Counted from the first letter of the stretch, positions 52,101 through 60,230 are shown. The stretch is 64,000 nucleotides of DNA from Crocodylus rhombifer (GCA_038503035.1 JAVSML010000994.1:31201-95200), one strand, 5' to 3'. Program-made: numbers and translations. The notes: generated from the sequence alone by a model not told the origin.

Positions 52101-55100
52101 TTTGATCCCTTCAACTAAGTGGGTTAGCATGCTGTTCTGTCACTCTCCTCTCCTCGAAGACTTAGCGAGCCATTGTTGGCAAGGCTTGTGGGCCATTTTC
52201 AGGGAGCATTCTTTTCCCCTTCCTTTCCTTCAGTTCACCTAACAGTCCCCACATACCTCATTCCTCCTTCCAGTTTGCAAAACACTTTCTTTATTTCAAG
52301 AGCACAGTACACAGTATTTAAATGTTTTAAAATGTTTAATAAAATGTTCTTTGGGTCTAAACACAAACTAATTGTATTTTGCATTTGGCTCTGCATCACA
52401 CAGCAATGCCTGCTTCCCACTCAGTTTGGTACTGCTGAAAGTAGTTCACCAGGACTTCCCTCAGGGGAGGATCCTAATAGCTGCTGTCCTTGAGAGGCTT
52501 AGTCTCTAGGCCTGGCACTTGCTGGCAAAGCTCTGGGTCTCCACTTCCCTGGCCTTGCATATATTATGGAGGATGTAAGCCAGAATGATCATCCAGGTAC
52601 CACTTGTTATCATCCAAGCACCCCTGTGGACCTCTCCACTGTGTCTTGAGGTGCTCAAAGGCACATTCCAATGTCTTCTGTCTGGTGTTCAGGCAGTTAT
52701 TGAAAGGCTCTTTCCTGACTTCCAAATATCTGGTACTTAGCTTCCTAACCCATGGGAGAAGTGGATAAGCTAACCGTAAGAGTAGCAGAGGGAGGGGGTT
52801 GTCACTCCTCCAGCTCTTTGCTGGGAAAGCCATGAACAAACACTCCTGGCATCATCAGAGACACAAGGCTAGAGTTCCTGAAGACTCTAGTTTTATGGAT
52901 CTTGTCCAAGCAGTGTCTATGATGCAGTACAACCCTTTACAGTTGATGTACTCAAAGCAGCAGTGCACCCCAGGCACTGAATGTAGATATGGTTGGAAAT
53001 GTAGTTGCCATCAGTGGTTTCGGTGCAGTTTGGAAAGCCATCCAGACAAATCCAGCCGTGACCTGAAACGGGTGAGGCAGTAGAAGCTTCGTACCAGCAC
53101 CTTCTGGATGTCACAACACACTTCCTGGACATCTGATTCAGTTGTGGATATTTTTATACCAAGGTGGTTGGTGATAGATCAGGTCCTCTTGAGTTGGTGA
53201 CTTGCCTCCGGCACAACAGGGCCAGCTCAGCACATATCTTAGGAGCTTCAAGACTATTTGCTTGTCTTGTGTGTCTGTCTGAAACGATGCTTGTATGTCT
53301 TAAGCCTGAATGTGGTCTCAAGGGAGGCCACCTTTCTTAGTATCCCTTAACTGCTGCTTCTGGCATAAAGCTTCTGGATGGACAGAGCATGGAGATGCCT
53401 TTCACATGCTAGGGGCACAGAGCTTAGGCCTTCCAGCAGGCAGATGTGCTGGAAGAATATGGAAAGCATAGCCAAGTATGTGATGATTCTTCAAGGGAGC
53501 AGAGCTAGTACATGAGATTGGAAGGAGAGGAGACAGTAGGACTCCATTCCTTGTTCCCACTGGGAATGCACATGAAACTGACCAACTCTGAAGTGGCAGG
53601 AAAACTGAATAGAAGCCTGGGGGTTCAAATATCCATAAGGTTCTGCTGTTGTTCCTTGGCTGTTTTCAGACTACTACTTACTAGCCACCCAGCTGTGGTG
53701 CTGTATGGCAGGATGGAGAGCTGGACTATGGAGCTCTGTGGGCCAGATCCAGGCTGTGTATTTGGCACCCCCAGTTTGTATGGTACCAAAGTGCTTTAAA
53801 TTAGAAGCAGCTAAAATGAATGAGGAATTGAAGTGTTTCATGTCTATGTCTGTCAGTAAACTTACGTTCCAAGTTTCATTAGACATGGCATATTCCATGA
53901 ACTAATTATAGAAGCTCAATATCAAGAGATGTTCCTACTTAGATAGGAGGCATATATTTAAGACTTTACTTGAACATAGTTCAGTCCTTTGCTAACCTAT
54001 TTGTTGAGAATAAGTGTAGTACCTAATTACAAAGTTGTTGGCCCTTTTTGCTGGCAAATATTTGTCCTGTGAAAATGGTCTGGATGGGAAAGAAGTATAC
54101 TATTACCATTACTTCCATAAAAATACTCTCTTCTTTTTAAGCTAGCACAGTAACTGAAGTGTTCAAAAGTGTTTTTGACTACCAAAACAAGTTTTTTGTT
54201 AGGGCAATCAGCTAAGCCCATCTCTATTGATTACTGGAAATACTCAAAATGATTGTCTAAAGATCATTTCATACAAAAGGGCAAACAAAAAAGAGTAATG
54301 TAACTCAATACAGCAGTTGGGCATATGCCTGAAAGGGCAAAATTCTTTAGAGGTATCAAGAGATGTAAAGTCCTTTCCAGTAATGGTGTGTCTTGAATGA
54401 GGTATATGACTATGTTCTAATCCAGGGGCGGACAATTATTATGGGCGGAAAGCCGTTTACCAAGTTTGGGCAAAATGTCTAGGGCTGCATGGGTAGTCCT
54501 GCCCCTTGACAGGTGCCCTGCCCCCTGGTCGTCATCTTGTGTCTGGAAGTCCCACCCACTAACCCCTGACCTTTGCCACCAGAAGTCCTTCCCTTTGCCC
54601 CTGGAAGTACTCCTTTCAGCAATGGGTTTCCCCATCTCGGAACCAGAAAAATACCAAATTATATTCTAAAAGAAAACATTTACGACATTCATTAATTTGA
54701 TTTCAAAAAATATTTTTGTCCCGATTTACATGTGTTTGTGTAGTGTGCATGGAAGTGATTGCACAATAGCTTAAAATGAAGTCTTACTCTTGTATTTCTG
54801 GGGTGTGGGTATAGGCTTGTGGGGGGCTGTGGGTGTGTGGTGTGTGGGGAAGGACATGGGTGTGTCTCGGGTGGATAGGTGTGGGGTGAGGGAGCGTGTG
54901 TGTGTGTGTGTGGATTTGTGGGGTGTGGGTGGGTATGGGATTTGTGGGAGGGTGTGGGTTGGAGGAGGGTGGCTGGGCTGGGTGGGGGGAAGGATGTGGG
55001 GGTCTGTGTATGGCAGTGCAAGGTGGGGTGTGGGTGCATGTGTATGGTGAGGTGTGCGTGTGTGACTTACCCTACGAACACAGACACACGCTCTCCATTT

Positions 55101-58100
55101 TTGCCTGCACACATACGCACACCCTTTGCCCCTGCCTATACATGTACACACACACACACACCCCCTCTGTCCCTGCCTAAACACATGCCCCTCCCACTCC
55201 CGTCCTTGGGGTGCTGGTGTGGCTCACGTTCCCCAGTCTGATGATGCAGCATGGGTCCACGTGGTGCTGGAGTAGTGTGGGGGCAGGAAGGCAGGGAAAT
55301 GGCTGGGGCTGGAGCTGCTTGGTCTAATAAAAATTAGCAATTTCCCAGTTGGTCTAATAAAAGGTATCATTTTGGAACTAAGAGTTCATGTTTTTTGTAT
55401 GCCTTCTGTGCTGTAGTAGGCATTTCATTTCATGACTGAGGTATGTGTCATGCCTTTTAGCTGGATGTCAGCTATTTGAAATCTGGTCACTAGTATTTCA
55501 CCTGTAGCTATCTGTGTTCTGAAAGTGGTGACCTGCTGCATCAAAATACTAACCTCTTTCCAAAATTGTTTATCCTTCTGAATCATGTATTCTTAGTTTC
55601 TCCTTTACATATAAAATCCCTTGCCAAATATTCTTCAGGAGACTATTAATGCATGCTGTATTAGAAAAGAACAGAAAGGAAAGCATAAGATTATTAAGAT
55701 TTTTAGATTGAAAGATTGTTATGACAAAGGACCAGCTCTCTGTTTATTCAAAGTCAGGATCACTAGAATCTTTGGATACTACAGATGCACAATATTAAAC
55801 AGTTTTTGGTTTGTTTTGCAGGGGGGTCTTAACGCCTCAATCAGGATTAACTTCTCCCTCTCCAGAGTCACTTCTTAAAGGTGCTTGCACCAGAGAAGAG
55901 GATCAGTGCAAATTTAACTTAATAATTTTTGTTTTCCTTTCAAGAAGTGACACATAACTCCATAGAACTTTTTAAATGGTTTGTAAAGTAGTATCATGAT
56001 AATTTGAATACAGCTCTATTCTTTCTACAGACAGCAAATATTTGAAGCTTAACTATGGATTATTTATTATTTGTACTGTATTACTCTGTCATAGGACTCT
56101 GATTAAATAGCACAGGACACCTGAATTTCATGGTTTTAATAATGATGACAATAAGATCTGTATTTGTTTTCTGGCCCTCTCCAGTTATGTGAGCTTGATA
56201 TTTCATTTTGAATGGGTGAGATCTATGGATCAGTGGTTACAGAGATGGTGGAGGGTTTTGTTGGTTGGGACTAAGAGCCAGTATTTCTTATTACAAATTT
56301 GGGAGTTCTGCTTGACTCTGTATTATTTTTAGTCACTCATATTATTATATTAACAAGGGTACATATATGCTGGGGATTTAAATTCTATAAATATCAGGAG
56401 GTGTTGTGATTTAGTAGCCAAAACCTAGGCCCATGACCTCCTACCCTACCCCCACATCCATGGTCATAGTCCAGCACGGACATTAACCTGGTGTTGGTAA
56501 TTGCAATTTCAGCCTTTAAACCTTGACTATAAATGAAGCATTTTGTTGATATTTCCAGGAAGATTTCTTCAAAATATATGGAGCAATGTGGTAATAAGAT
56601 ACTTGGCTGAAAATGGAAGATACAATTCCTATTTAAACATTCATCCTTGCATAGGCACCAAGTGCTTGGGGGCCCAGTAAGAGGACTGTCGGCCCAAGCC
56701 TGAGGAAAATTATGGAATATTTCTTAGGCACAATGACCGAGGCCAGGGATCTGAGTTTTCCATTCACAGGAAAAATGCAGATTTTCTCTTTTAATGGTGA
56801 AAAGCTTAGGAAACGGCATGTTTCCCTTCGCATGCTGGCAGAGCTCCATCCTAGAAGGGGCTGCTTGGGGCTGGTGGGGAGCAGGGAGGGTAATCGGAGG
56901 CAGGGGGCACCACATGCACATACATGTGGCAGCCAAGCATTGGTGGAGAATAGCACCTGCAGCTCCCTCCAGGTAAGTCTATGGGAATGAGGGGAGGGGA
57001 CCCAGGCAGTGCAGCCAGAGTGTATAGGCGATGCAGCGGAGAACGGCAGGGGGCCCAAGGCGACATGGGGGGCACATGCCCCCCAAGATTTCTGCACCCA
57101 CAACAGGGCACAGGGCTGCAGCTGCATTGGACCAGCTCTGACCAGGAGCTGCCTCCACAGCCCAGCTGGTGGGACCTAGTGTAGGCAGGAGCACCACACT
57201 GACTTGGCTACCAAGGTCAAGCATAGTGGCAGTGCGGAGTTGTGCCCTTGCTGCTGCTGGGTGGGCAGGGAGCACCTCAGCTTGGCAGTATGATGCCCCC
57301 TCCTGTGCCAGGTCTCACTTGCTGGGCCGTGGAGGCGGCTCCTGCCTGGAGCTGGTCCAGCCTGGCTGTAGCCCCGCACGCTGCTATGGATGCAGAAATC
57401 TTGGGGAGGCATGTGGTCCACCACCCCTCCATGTGTCATCTGTGCCCCCCCACTCTTCCTTGTGTCATCACCCACCTTCCCTACACACCCATCCCATTCC
57501 CCACATGCTGGGTGGTGGGGGGGGCACATGTCCATCGTAGCCCCTCCCAGAGCAAAAGTAAAAGTAATAATAAAAATGTCACACAGGTCGTTTTTCCAAT
57601 AATATAGAAACAGGATATAATTTCTAAAGAAATTGACAAATTATATGTGCTGAAAACATTTATGAACAGTCTATTTTAATGTAGACATTTGCTTACAGTT
57701 AAAAATTGATGCCAAAATCAAAAGAAGCCAGGAGTATCCTGCAGCAATCCTTGTCTTGTGAAATGTGATAAGCTTTCAGTGTTTATATCACGTAGTGAGT
57801 CAGTTTCTGCTTCTGCTTTAATTCTTTGTGGCACTCTGGGCAAGTCATAGTGCTTCATTGTGCTTCAGTGAAGCTGATAATTTTTATATTGACATAATAA
57901 TGCGTGACATACAGGGTTGTTGCAGGTCTTTTTAAGGCTGAATTAACTTTTCCAAAGCAGTTTGAAAGCCCCCAAATTAAGGTCCCAATCACGTGTACAC
58001 ATAGGGTAAAATCCTGCCACACTGATATCAATAAAAGTTGTGGCATTAGTTTTATGCATCCTGTGATTAGTACATTGACTCAAAGATGGCCAGCCTACCT

Positions 58101-59042
58101 CAGACTTTTCAGTGTGTTGAGTTGGAGGCACTGGACTTGCTTCAGATCTCTCTCTGGTATAAATCATAAGTAACCTCACTGAAATCAGTAGAGTTATAAG
58201 ACACAAGTAAGAGCAGAAACAGTTTCAAGATACTTTAGTATAGTATCTCAGGATAATTGCATGCTATCAGAAATTTGTACCACTAAATAGACATCTGCCT
58301 CTTCATTTAGTTTTTCCTATCACAGTAAAAGAAAAAAATGAGAGTTGTAACATATAAGTAAATCTCTTGAGAACTGTTGTGATTGGTTTCTGGAAATCAG
58401 ATGTTTTCATTAGCCATCAAATGTTTTTGTTAGCCATAAACCTTTTGCAAAATATCTATTTCTCTAAGGATACGGACAGATGGAAACATTAAGATGGCTT
58501 AAAAACTGGTTGGTGGGGTATGACACCACATATCAGTTTCTCCACAGTAATTGTTTAATGTATCTATTCCTGTCCCACACTAAGTGGAAGCCAACATGCT
58601 TACTCCTGAATGAAACAGGACAATGTTATTGTAATTTAGCATCCACTTACTGTGGGATAGGAGTGGACATAATTATTTAGTGTGGAGCAGCTGATGTGGT
58701 TAGACCCCCTACCTTTCATCTTGGCATAATTTATTTGTCCATTCCTATAAAATTACATTTGGTTGTCTCAGGTATTTAAGAAATTATTTTTTATACAATT
58801 TCAATTAAATAATATGGGTGATATTTTGAAATCCTAGCCTATAGCAGCGGTGTCTGGAAAAGAACCTCATGGTGAATCATTTTGTATTTCAGGAATACAA
58901 ATGCAAGCTAGCCAGAGTATCCCAGGTCCGAAAAGAACTCAGGTCACGCATCCAGAATCTTCCTGACCTGTCCCGACTCCCAAATGTTACAGGCAGCCAT
59001 GTACACCTACCATTTGCAGGAGATATCTACAGTGATGATTGA
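12975..59042 (+). CDS. RPRD1A: RPRD1A, exons 2-7 (5' end outside window)
   Basis: Join 12975-13104, 13887-13993, 14088-14182, 17469-17595, 17695-17870, 58893-59042. The joined frame is open for residues 51-311 and ends in TGA; human RPRD1A is 312 aa. The product is a nuclear protein that binds Ser2/Ser7-phosphorylated RNA polymerase II C-terminal repeats and helps recruit the RPAP2 Ser5 phosphatase (family knowledge). Seen here: the second part of the CID domain (residues about 51-130, including [13 protein letters not shown] and [12 protein letters not shown]), a short variable linker (131-161), then the conserved C-terminal coiled-coil domain (about 162-290) and the tail [30 protein letters not shown] in the CID and the LPFAGDIYS tail fit RPRD1A and not the paralogue RPRD1B. 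The linker is one residue shorter than human. Exon 1 (about 50 residues) is absent from 1-12974 and must lie upstream. No promoter is in the window. Confidence 0.97.
13309..13332 (+). repeat. A24 tract in intron 2
   Basis: An uninterrupted run of 24 A. It could be a retroelement tail or simple slippage; no recognisable element precedes it. Confidence 0.8.
13500..13594. mobile_element. hAT fragment, right end only
   Basis: The minus strand reads CAGCACTGGTGCTCAACTTT at the end, like the CAGTGGTGCCCAACCTTTTT end at 39580. The left end is lost or unreadable. Confidence 0.4.
13887..13993 (+). CDS. RPRD1A: RPRD1A exon 3 (end of CID)
   Basis: The acceptor is TAACAG (ends 13886); the donor is GTAAGT at 13994. 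The exon begins with the last base of Ser94 and ends with the first base of Tyr130. It reads [19 protein letters not shown] and onwards, closely matching vertebrate RPRD1A. The conserved Arg in LGRVL and RSVYEND are typical of CID helices that contact the CTD (family knowledge). Confidence 0.96.
14088..14182 (+). CDS. RPRD1A: RPRD1A exon 4 (linker)
   Basis: The acceptor is TTTCTAG (ends 14087); the donor is GTAGAT at 14183. It completes Tyr130 and encodes 31 residues beginning [14 protein letters not shown] and ending SPTDPPQ. This basic then acidic linker between the CID and the coiled coil is the least conserved part of the protein; it is one residue shorter than in human. Intron 3, just upstream, is only 94 bp. 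Confidence 0.94.
15380..15630. mobile_element. DNA-transposon relic rich in 'gttaagcgaaa' motifs
   Basis: The left part (ACCCCTGCTTAGCGCT) and the right part on the minus strand (ACCCCCTTAACACTGTTCC) look like worn inverted ends. The inside repeats 'ttaagcaaaac', 'ttaagcgaaaac' and 'tatagcgaaatagcg', a style seen in Tc1/mariner-like (Tigger-type) non-autonomous elements. The family assignment is tentative. Confidence 0.45.
15630..15655 (+). repeat. (TG)n microsatellite, 13 units
   Basis: Uninterrupted TG dinucleotides, directly after the transposon relic and before a short GA-rich stretch. Confidence 0.95.
15971..16220. repeat. 39-bp minisatellite, about 6.5 copies
   Basis: The unit GAAGCTGGGGAGAGATTGGG plus GAGCTGGGGGAATGAGGGG recurs with unit starts at 15971, 16011, 16051, 16077, 16116, 16155 and 16194 (spacing 40, 40, 26, 39, 39, 39). 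The unit is a multiple of three and purine-rich on +, so both strands stay open. This explains the 301-aa minus frame (15740-16645) and the 187-aa plus frame (15835-16398); neither is a gene. Confidence 0.9.
17469..17595 (+). CDS. RPRD1A: RPRD1A exon 5 (start of C-terminal domain)
   Basis: The acceptor TTTTTCAG ends at 17468, after a run of nine G and a T tract; the donor is GTAAGA at 17596. It encodes [20 protein letters not shown] and continues to LLDRIT, plus the first base of Asp204. An open frame starting at 17397 extends upstream into the intron, but the AG acceptor and the family alignment set the exon start at 17469. Confidence 0.96.
17695..17870 (+). CDS. RPRD1A: RPRD1A exon 6 (coiled coil)
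   Basis: Intron 5 is only 99 bp with a long T-rich tract before the TTTAG acceptor (ends 17694). The exon completes Asp204 and encodes [20 protein letters not shown], then [20 protein letters not shown] and onwards to EKEHKLE. This is the dimerising coiled coil. The donor is GTGCGT (17871) with A at exon position -1, which departs from the GTRAGT consensus. It is the only GT that keeps frame with exon 7, and it opens the 41-kb last intron. Confidence 0.95.
17871..21290. other. Start of the 41-kb last intron, nothing recognised
   Basis: AT-rich intron. If the weak exon 6 donor were skipped, the frame would run 19 more codons to a stop at 17925, giving a short alternative C-terminus. I see no clear poly(A) signal placed to support that. 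Confidence 0.5.
21295..21554. mobile_element. hAT-type element (about 260 bp)
   Basis: The left end CAGGTTTGTCAAATGTACAA followed by CCCGTGGCCAGATCC is like the common CAGGGGTGTCAAAC..GGCCCGTGG hAT end. The right end on the minus strand, AGGAGTGGAGATTCAAT, is a worn match. No clear 8-bp duplication remains. Confidence 0.55.
22001..22243 (+). mobile_element. CR1 LINE 3' end, + orientation
   Basis: The plus frame reads [20 protein letters not shown] then [20 protein letters not shown] and VYLAGIL, the CR1 RT C-terminus, then the CR1 3' UTR with 'gaggtcccttccagcccta' ending in 'tctatgaaa'. It is the only clear plus-strand CR1 here. It belongs to a different subfamily from the 5225 and 11204 pair. 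Confidence 0.88.
22930..23155. mobile_element. hAT-type element (226 bp) with TSD
   Basis: The left end is TAGGGGTCAGCCACA and the right end on the minus strand CAGGGATAGGCAACCCC. The flanks gtctagac (22922-22929) and gtctcgac (23156-23163) match at 7 of 8. The inside includes 'ggcacacatgccaagcaaaa', common in amniote hAT relics. Confidence 0.82.
23497..23550 (+). repeat. 27-bp tandem duplication
   Basis: CTTTGTACTGGTTTCCAAGA plus TAAGGGC occurs twice head to tail, with one mismatch (TAAGGGC / TGAGGGC). Confidence 0.9.
23802..25115 (-). mobile_element. CR1 LINE, longest copy, broken RT
   Basis: The minus strand holds consecutive CR1 RT pieces: [20 protein letters not shown] with [17 protein letters not shown] (RT box), then [20 protein letters not shown] and [20 protein letters not shown], then [18 protein letters not shown] and the C-terminal end. 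The pieces lie in different frames, and a 20-base T run (24876-24895) interrupts it. The usual FADD box is decayed to FTVDTELW, so the copy is inactive. Confidence 0.9.
25131..33164. other. Last intron, mostly unrecognised
   Basis: Unique-looking AT-rich intron with C runs at 26805-26817 and 28120-28130. The GC-richer parts near 27540-27840 and 29740-29960 may be old transposon pieces, but I could not find their ends. No exon signature was found. Confidence 0.45.
33165..33322. repeat. Unnamed GC-rich dispersed repeat, copy A
   Basis: It starts with a C run and shares with 40480-40593: 'gc(c/a)gcctg(t/c)gc(a)gcaaaaaa', 'ctgtcctg', 'gtgctgagtcgggg.ccaatct' and the end 'ccagtc.cctgtg'. Copy A carries extra G- and C-rich sequence in the middle. 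The class is unknown to me. Confidence 0.65.
33323..39571. other. Last intron, no feature recognised
   Basis: AT-rich intron with scattered short runs. None of the open frames (for example 33839-34183 plus, 36328-36639 minus) resembles a known family or shows splice signals that would join to RPRD1A. Confidence 0.45.
39580..39770. mobile_element. hAT fragment, left end
   Basis: It starts CAGTGGTGCCCAACCTTTTT, a typical hAT end, followed by 'gggggctgcatggcccc'. The right end is unclear; atttaaat before the element and ttaaatca near 39786 hint at a worn duplication. Confidence 0.5.
39812..39905 (-). mobile_element. CR1 LINE 3' tip fragment
   Basis: It reads 'tttcatagacattagggctg' then 'gaagggaccttggaagatca', 'ttgagtccagccccctgccc' and a gcaggaagtcatgctga end. 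This is the 3' tip of a CR1 in minus orientation, truncated after about 90 bp. Confidence 0.85.
40480..40593. repeat. Unnamed GC-rich dispersed repeat, copy B
   Basis: It aligns to 33165-33322 over its whole length (shared 'gtgctgagtcgggg', 'gcaaaaaaactg' and 'ccagtcacctgtg' stretches) but lacks the G-rich middle of copy A. Confidence 0.65.
40594..43014. other. Last intron, no feature recognised
   Basis: AT-rich unique-looking intron without a supported feature. Confidence 0.45.
43015..43660. mobile_element. hAT MITE, family A copy 4, interrupted
   Basis: The left end CAGTGGTTCTCAGCCTTTTA and the shared markers 'ctgttgcaaattcataaaga' and 'tttgcacacccaacagtgca' place it in family A. The element is split by about 371 foreign bases (43192-43562). 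The right end is worn. Confidence 0.7.
43192..43562. mobile_element. Insertion nested in the family A MITE
   Basis: The other three family A copies run straight through this junction ('aatatcttggtttatctt'); here 371 GC-rich bases interrupt it, flanked by CTCT on both sides (43188-43191 and 43563-43566). The inserted sequence is not recognised; it includes a G run (43280-43297). Confidence 0.55.
44416..44950. mobile_element. hAT-type element (535 bp) with internal repeats
   Basis: The perfect 13-base inverted ends CAGGAGTGTCAAA mark 44416-44428 and 44950-44938. Between them, 44595-44800 holds about five worn units of 36-40 bp around 'tgcatgtggtgccca'. The flanking 8-mers no longer match. False ORFs on both strands come from the internal repeat. 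Confidence 0.75.
45002..46165 (-). mobile_element. CR1 LINE, 5'-truncated, with RT domain
   Basis: The minus frame 45389-45877 reads [60 protein letters not shown] and [20 protein letters not shown]. It retains the part deleted from the 5225 copy. The 3' tip at 45002 has 'ttcataggttcatagttagt'. Frame breaks occur near 45400 and 45920. Confidence 0.92.
46170..48050. other. Last intron, no feature recognised
   Basis: AT-rich unique-looking intron between the CR1 and the GC-richer Harbinger region. Confidence 0.45.
48050..53500. mobile_element. Probable PIF/Harbinger element, extent uncertain
   Basis: The region is GC-richer than the flanking intron and contains the transposase relic at its right end. 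To the left, a plus-strand AATAAA at 52338-52343 faces the minus-strand signal at 52290, as expected for an element with two convergent genes. The Myb/SANT-like second gene usual in Harbinger is not recognisable; 51461-51564 in one frame reads [20 protein letters not shown], possibly its tail. I did not find terminal repeats, so the borders are guesses. Confidence 0.4.
52396..53180 (-). pseudogene. PIF/Harbinger (HARBI1-like) transposase relic
   Basis: Read on the minus strand in order: [20 protein letters not shown] (about 53175-53110), [14 protein letters not shown] (about 53042-53001, equals the GxxDGTHI box with the first catalytic Asp kept), [10 protein letters not shown] (52950-52921), [11 protein letters not shown] (52779-52747, equals GDxAYPLLPW with the second catalytic Asp lost), [20 protein letters not shown] (about 52690-52630, catalytic Glu kept), [16 protein letters not shown] (about 52590-52545) and LREVLVNYF before a stop at 52396. 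These are the signature boxes of the DDE_Tnp_4 family. They sit in different frames with stops between them, so the gene is dead. A minus-strand AATAAA lies at 52295-52290. Confidence 0.85.
54423..54650. mobile_element. hAT element left end
   Basis: CAGGGGCGGACAATTATTAT followed by GGGCGGAAAGCCG is a typical hAT left end. No matching right end (TTGTCCGCCCCTG) is seen nearby, so the extent is unknown. Confidence 0.5.
54797..55195. repeat. GT/G-rich block switching to CA/C-rich
   Basis: 54797-55062 on + is almost only G and T (tandem variants of 'gtgtggggtgtgggtg'); 55071-55195 is mainly C and A, with (CA)n at 55146-55161. Long false ORFs in this block (137 aa minus, 120 aa plus) are low-complexity products. 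Confidence 0.85.
55318..55366 (+). repeat. Direct repeat of TTGGTCTAATAAAA
   Basis: TTGGTCTAATAAAA occurs twice, about 29 bases apart, followed the second time by GGTATCAT. The motif 'ttggtctaataaaagatatca' is familiar from repeats in reptile genomes (from memory); the class is not assigned. Confidence 0.5.
55380..56640. other. Last intron, no feature recognised
   Basis: AT-rich unique-looking intron. The single small open frames carry no signature. Confidence 0.45.
57071..57416. repeat. Inverted repeat, 107-bp arms
   Basis: The left arm (57071-57177) and right arm (57310-57416) are reverse complements at about 80% by eye; shared stretches include AAGATTTCTGCA, TGGACCAGCTC and GCCTCCAC. The spacer is 132 bp. 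The arms sit in a GC-rich block (about 56640-57560) that is probably a worn fold-back or DNA transposon. Confidence 0.75.
57980..58080. repeat. Old amniote palindromic-repeat remnant
   Basis: 'gggtaaaatcctgccacact' followed by 'gatatcaataaaagttgtgg' resembles a widespread amniote repeat built around 'aaatcctg...attgaagtcaatgg'. A similar piece is at 60645-60715. Both are short and diverged. Confidence 0.35.
58893..59042 (+). CDS. RPRD1A: RPRD1A exon 7, last coding exon with stop
   Basis: The acceptor is TTGTATTTCAG (ends 58892). It encodes 49 residues, [20 protein letters not shown] and on to AGDIYSDD, then TGA at 59040-59042. Phase 0 joins exactly to exon 6. The Cys in EYKCKL sits where human has Arg; the codon TGC is one CpG transition from CGC. 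The 3' UTR follows directly. Confidence 0.97.
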   Translation, partial: EYKCKLARVSQVRKELRSRIQNLPDLSRLPNVTGSHVHLPFAGDIYSDD

Positions 59043-60230
59043 TAATAAGAACATCTCTTTCCATTGCCTCTACTTTTCTGTGGAATGAGGGGTAGGTCAG
59101 ACTGGTTGATATTCCTGTAGTATTATTTTTGTATATTGTTGTTGGAGAATGGTGGTATAAATATTCCAGATAATTTATAAGAATTGTTTAATATTGGTTT
59201 GTTTACAATTTTATTGGTAAGTGAGCATATAGTTACATTTCTAAAAGGTGGCATCTGTGTATTATTATGTTAAAAATAGGTAATTACCTTAAATATACTT
59301 ATCTTTTATACAGACTTCGATCAGGTGCCCTTTAAGAAACTGATTGGTTTCTGGTTTATGATTTTTCTTATGTACCCTCTCTACTCCATGTAGTTTCAAC
59401 ATATAATCAAAGTATACATTTAAATTGCTACATTTCAATGACTAGTGAGGCACTAGAAATCACGCTTTTGGAAAATCACATTTTTATGTTGATAGTATGT
59501 TACTGCAATTTATTTTTAAGTTGAAAGTGATCTTACTGGCTATTATTAATGGACTTGTTCCCAAAGTAAAACAAAACTAAGTTATTAATCAATTTTGAAA
59601 ATGGAAGATATTAATCATGTTAAATTCAGTATGTCTTTAATTGACTTGCTTTTCAATTTATACTACCGTAGTAACTTTTCTTTCTCTTAAAACTTCACAG
59701 TTTCAAAATTGAGGGACCACTGGCTTGTACAGCAACCCATTTCTGGCACATCCATCTCCATTAAAAAGCTGATCCCAAAAATGTGAAGCAGTTCCACAGC
59801 TTTAATTATAGTGTGAGTTAGTTGTGTAGGACCAGATCTACCGTTGAATGCCCATGATTAAGATTTGAATGTGCTTAAGTACCATTTTACACATGCAGCG
59901 CAATACTACAAGTAGAATGCTGTAGTAAATGTAGAATTTGGGCCAAATCATTCTCTCCCATGGAGACATCCATCCAGAAAGGCCAATAAGAGCCAAAGCC
60001 CCCATGCCTCCAAGTCCCTAGCAAACATCATCTAAATTTATGTCACTTTTCTCACAGAAAGAGGGAAAATTCTTAGGTTATTGTATACAGTAAAACGTGG
60101 GAAAATGTTGCTGAATATTTGGATTTTTTTGTTTTTAACTCCAATATGATACAAATACAGCATTTGTACATGGGTAGATAAACTTGGGGAAATATAATTG
60201 TTTACCATTTTTTCTTGTATACACATAAAG

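Noticed and set aside
54771..55184. 137-aa His/Pro/Thr-rich minus frame and 120-aa plus frame
   Set aside because: Products of GT/CA low-complexity sequence.
56633..57607. Several frames of 90-164 aa on both strands
   Set aside because: They cover a GC-rich inverted-repeat block; frames mirror each other on opposite strands and have no recognisable family.
12975..59042. Alternative identity as RPRD1B or a processed pseudogene
   Set aside because: RPRD1A-specific residues in the CID and tail; six exons with canonical ends, correct phases and an intact frame.
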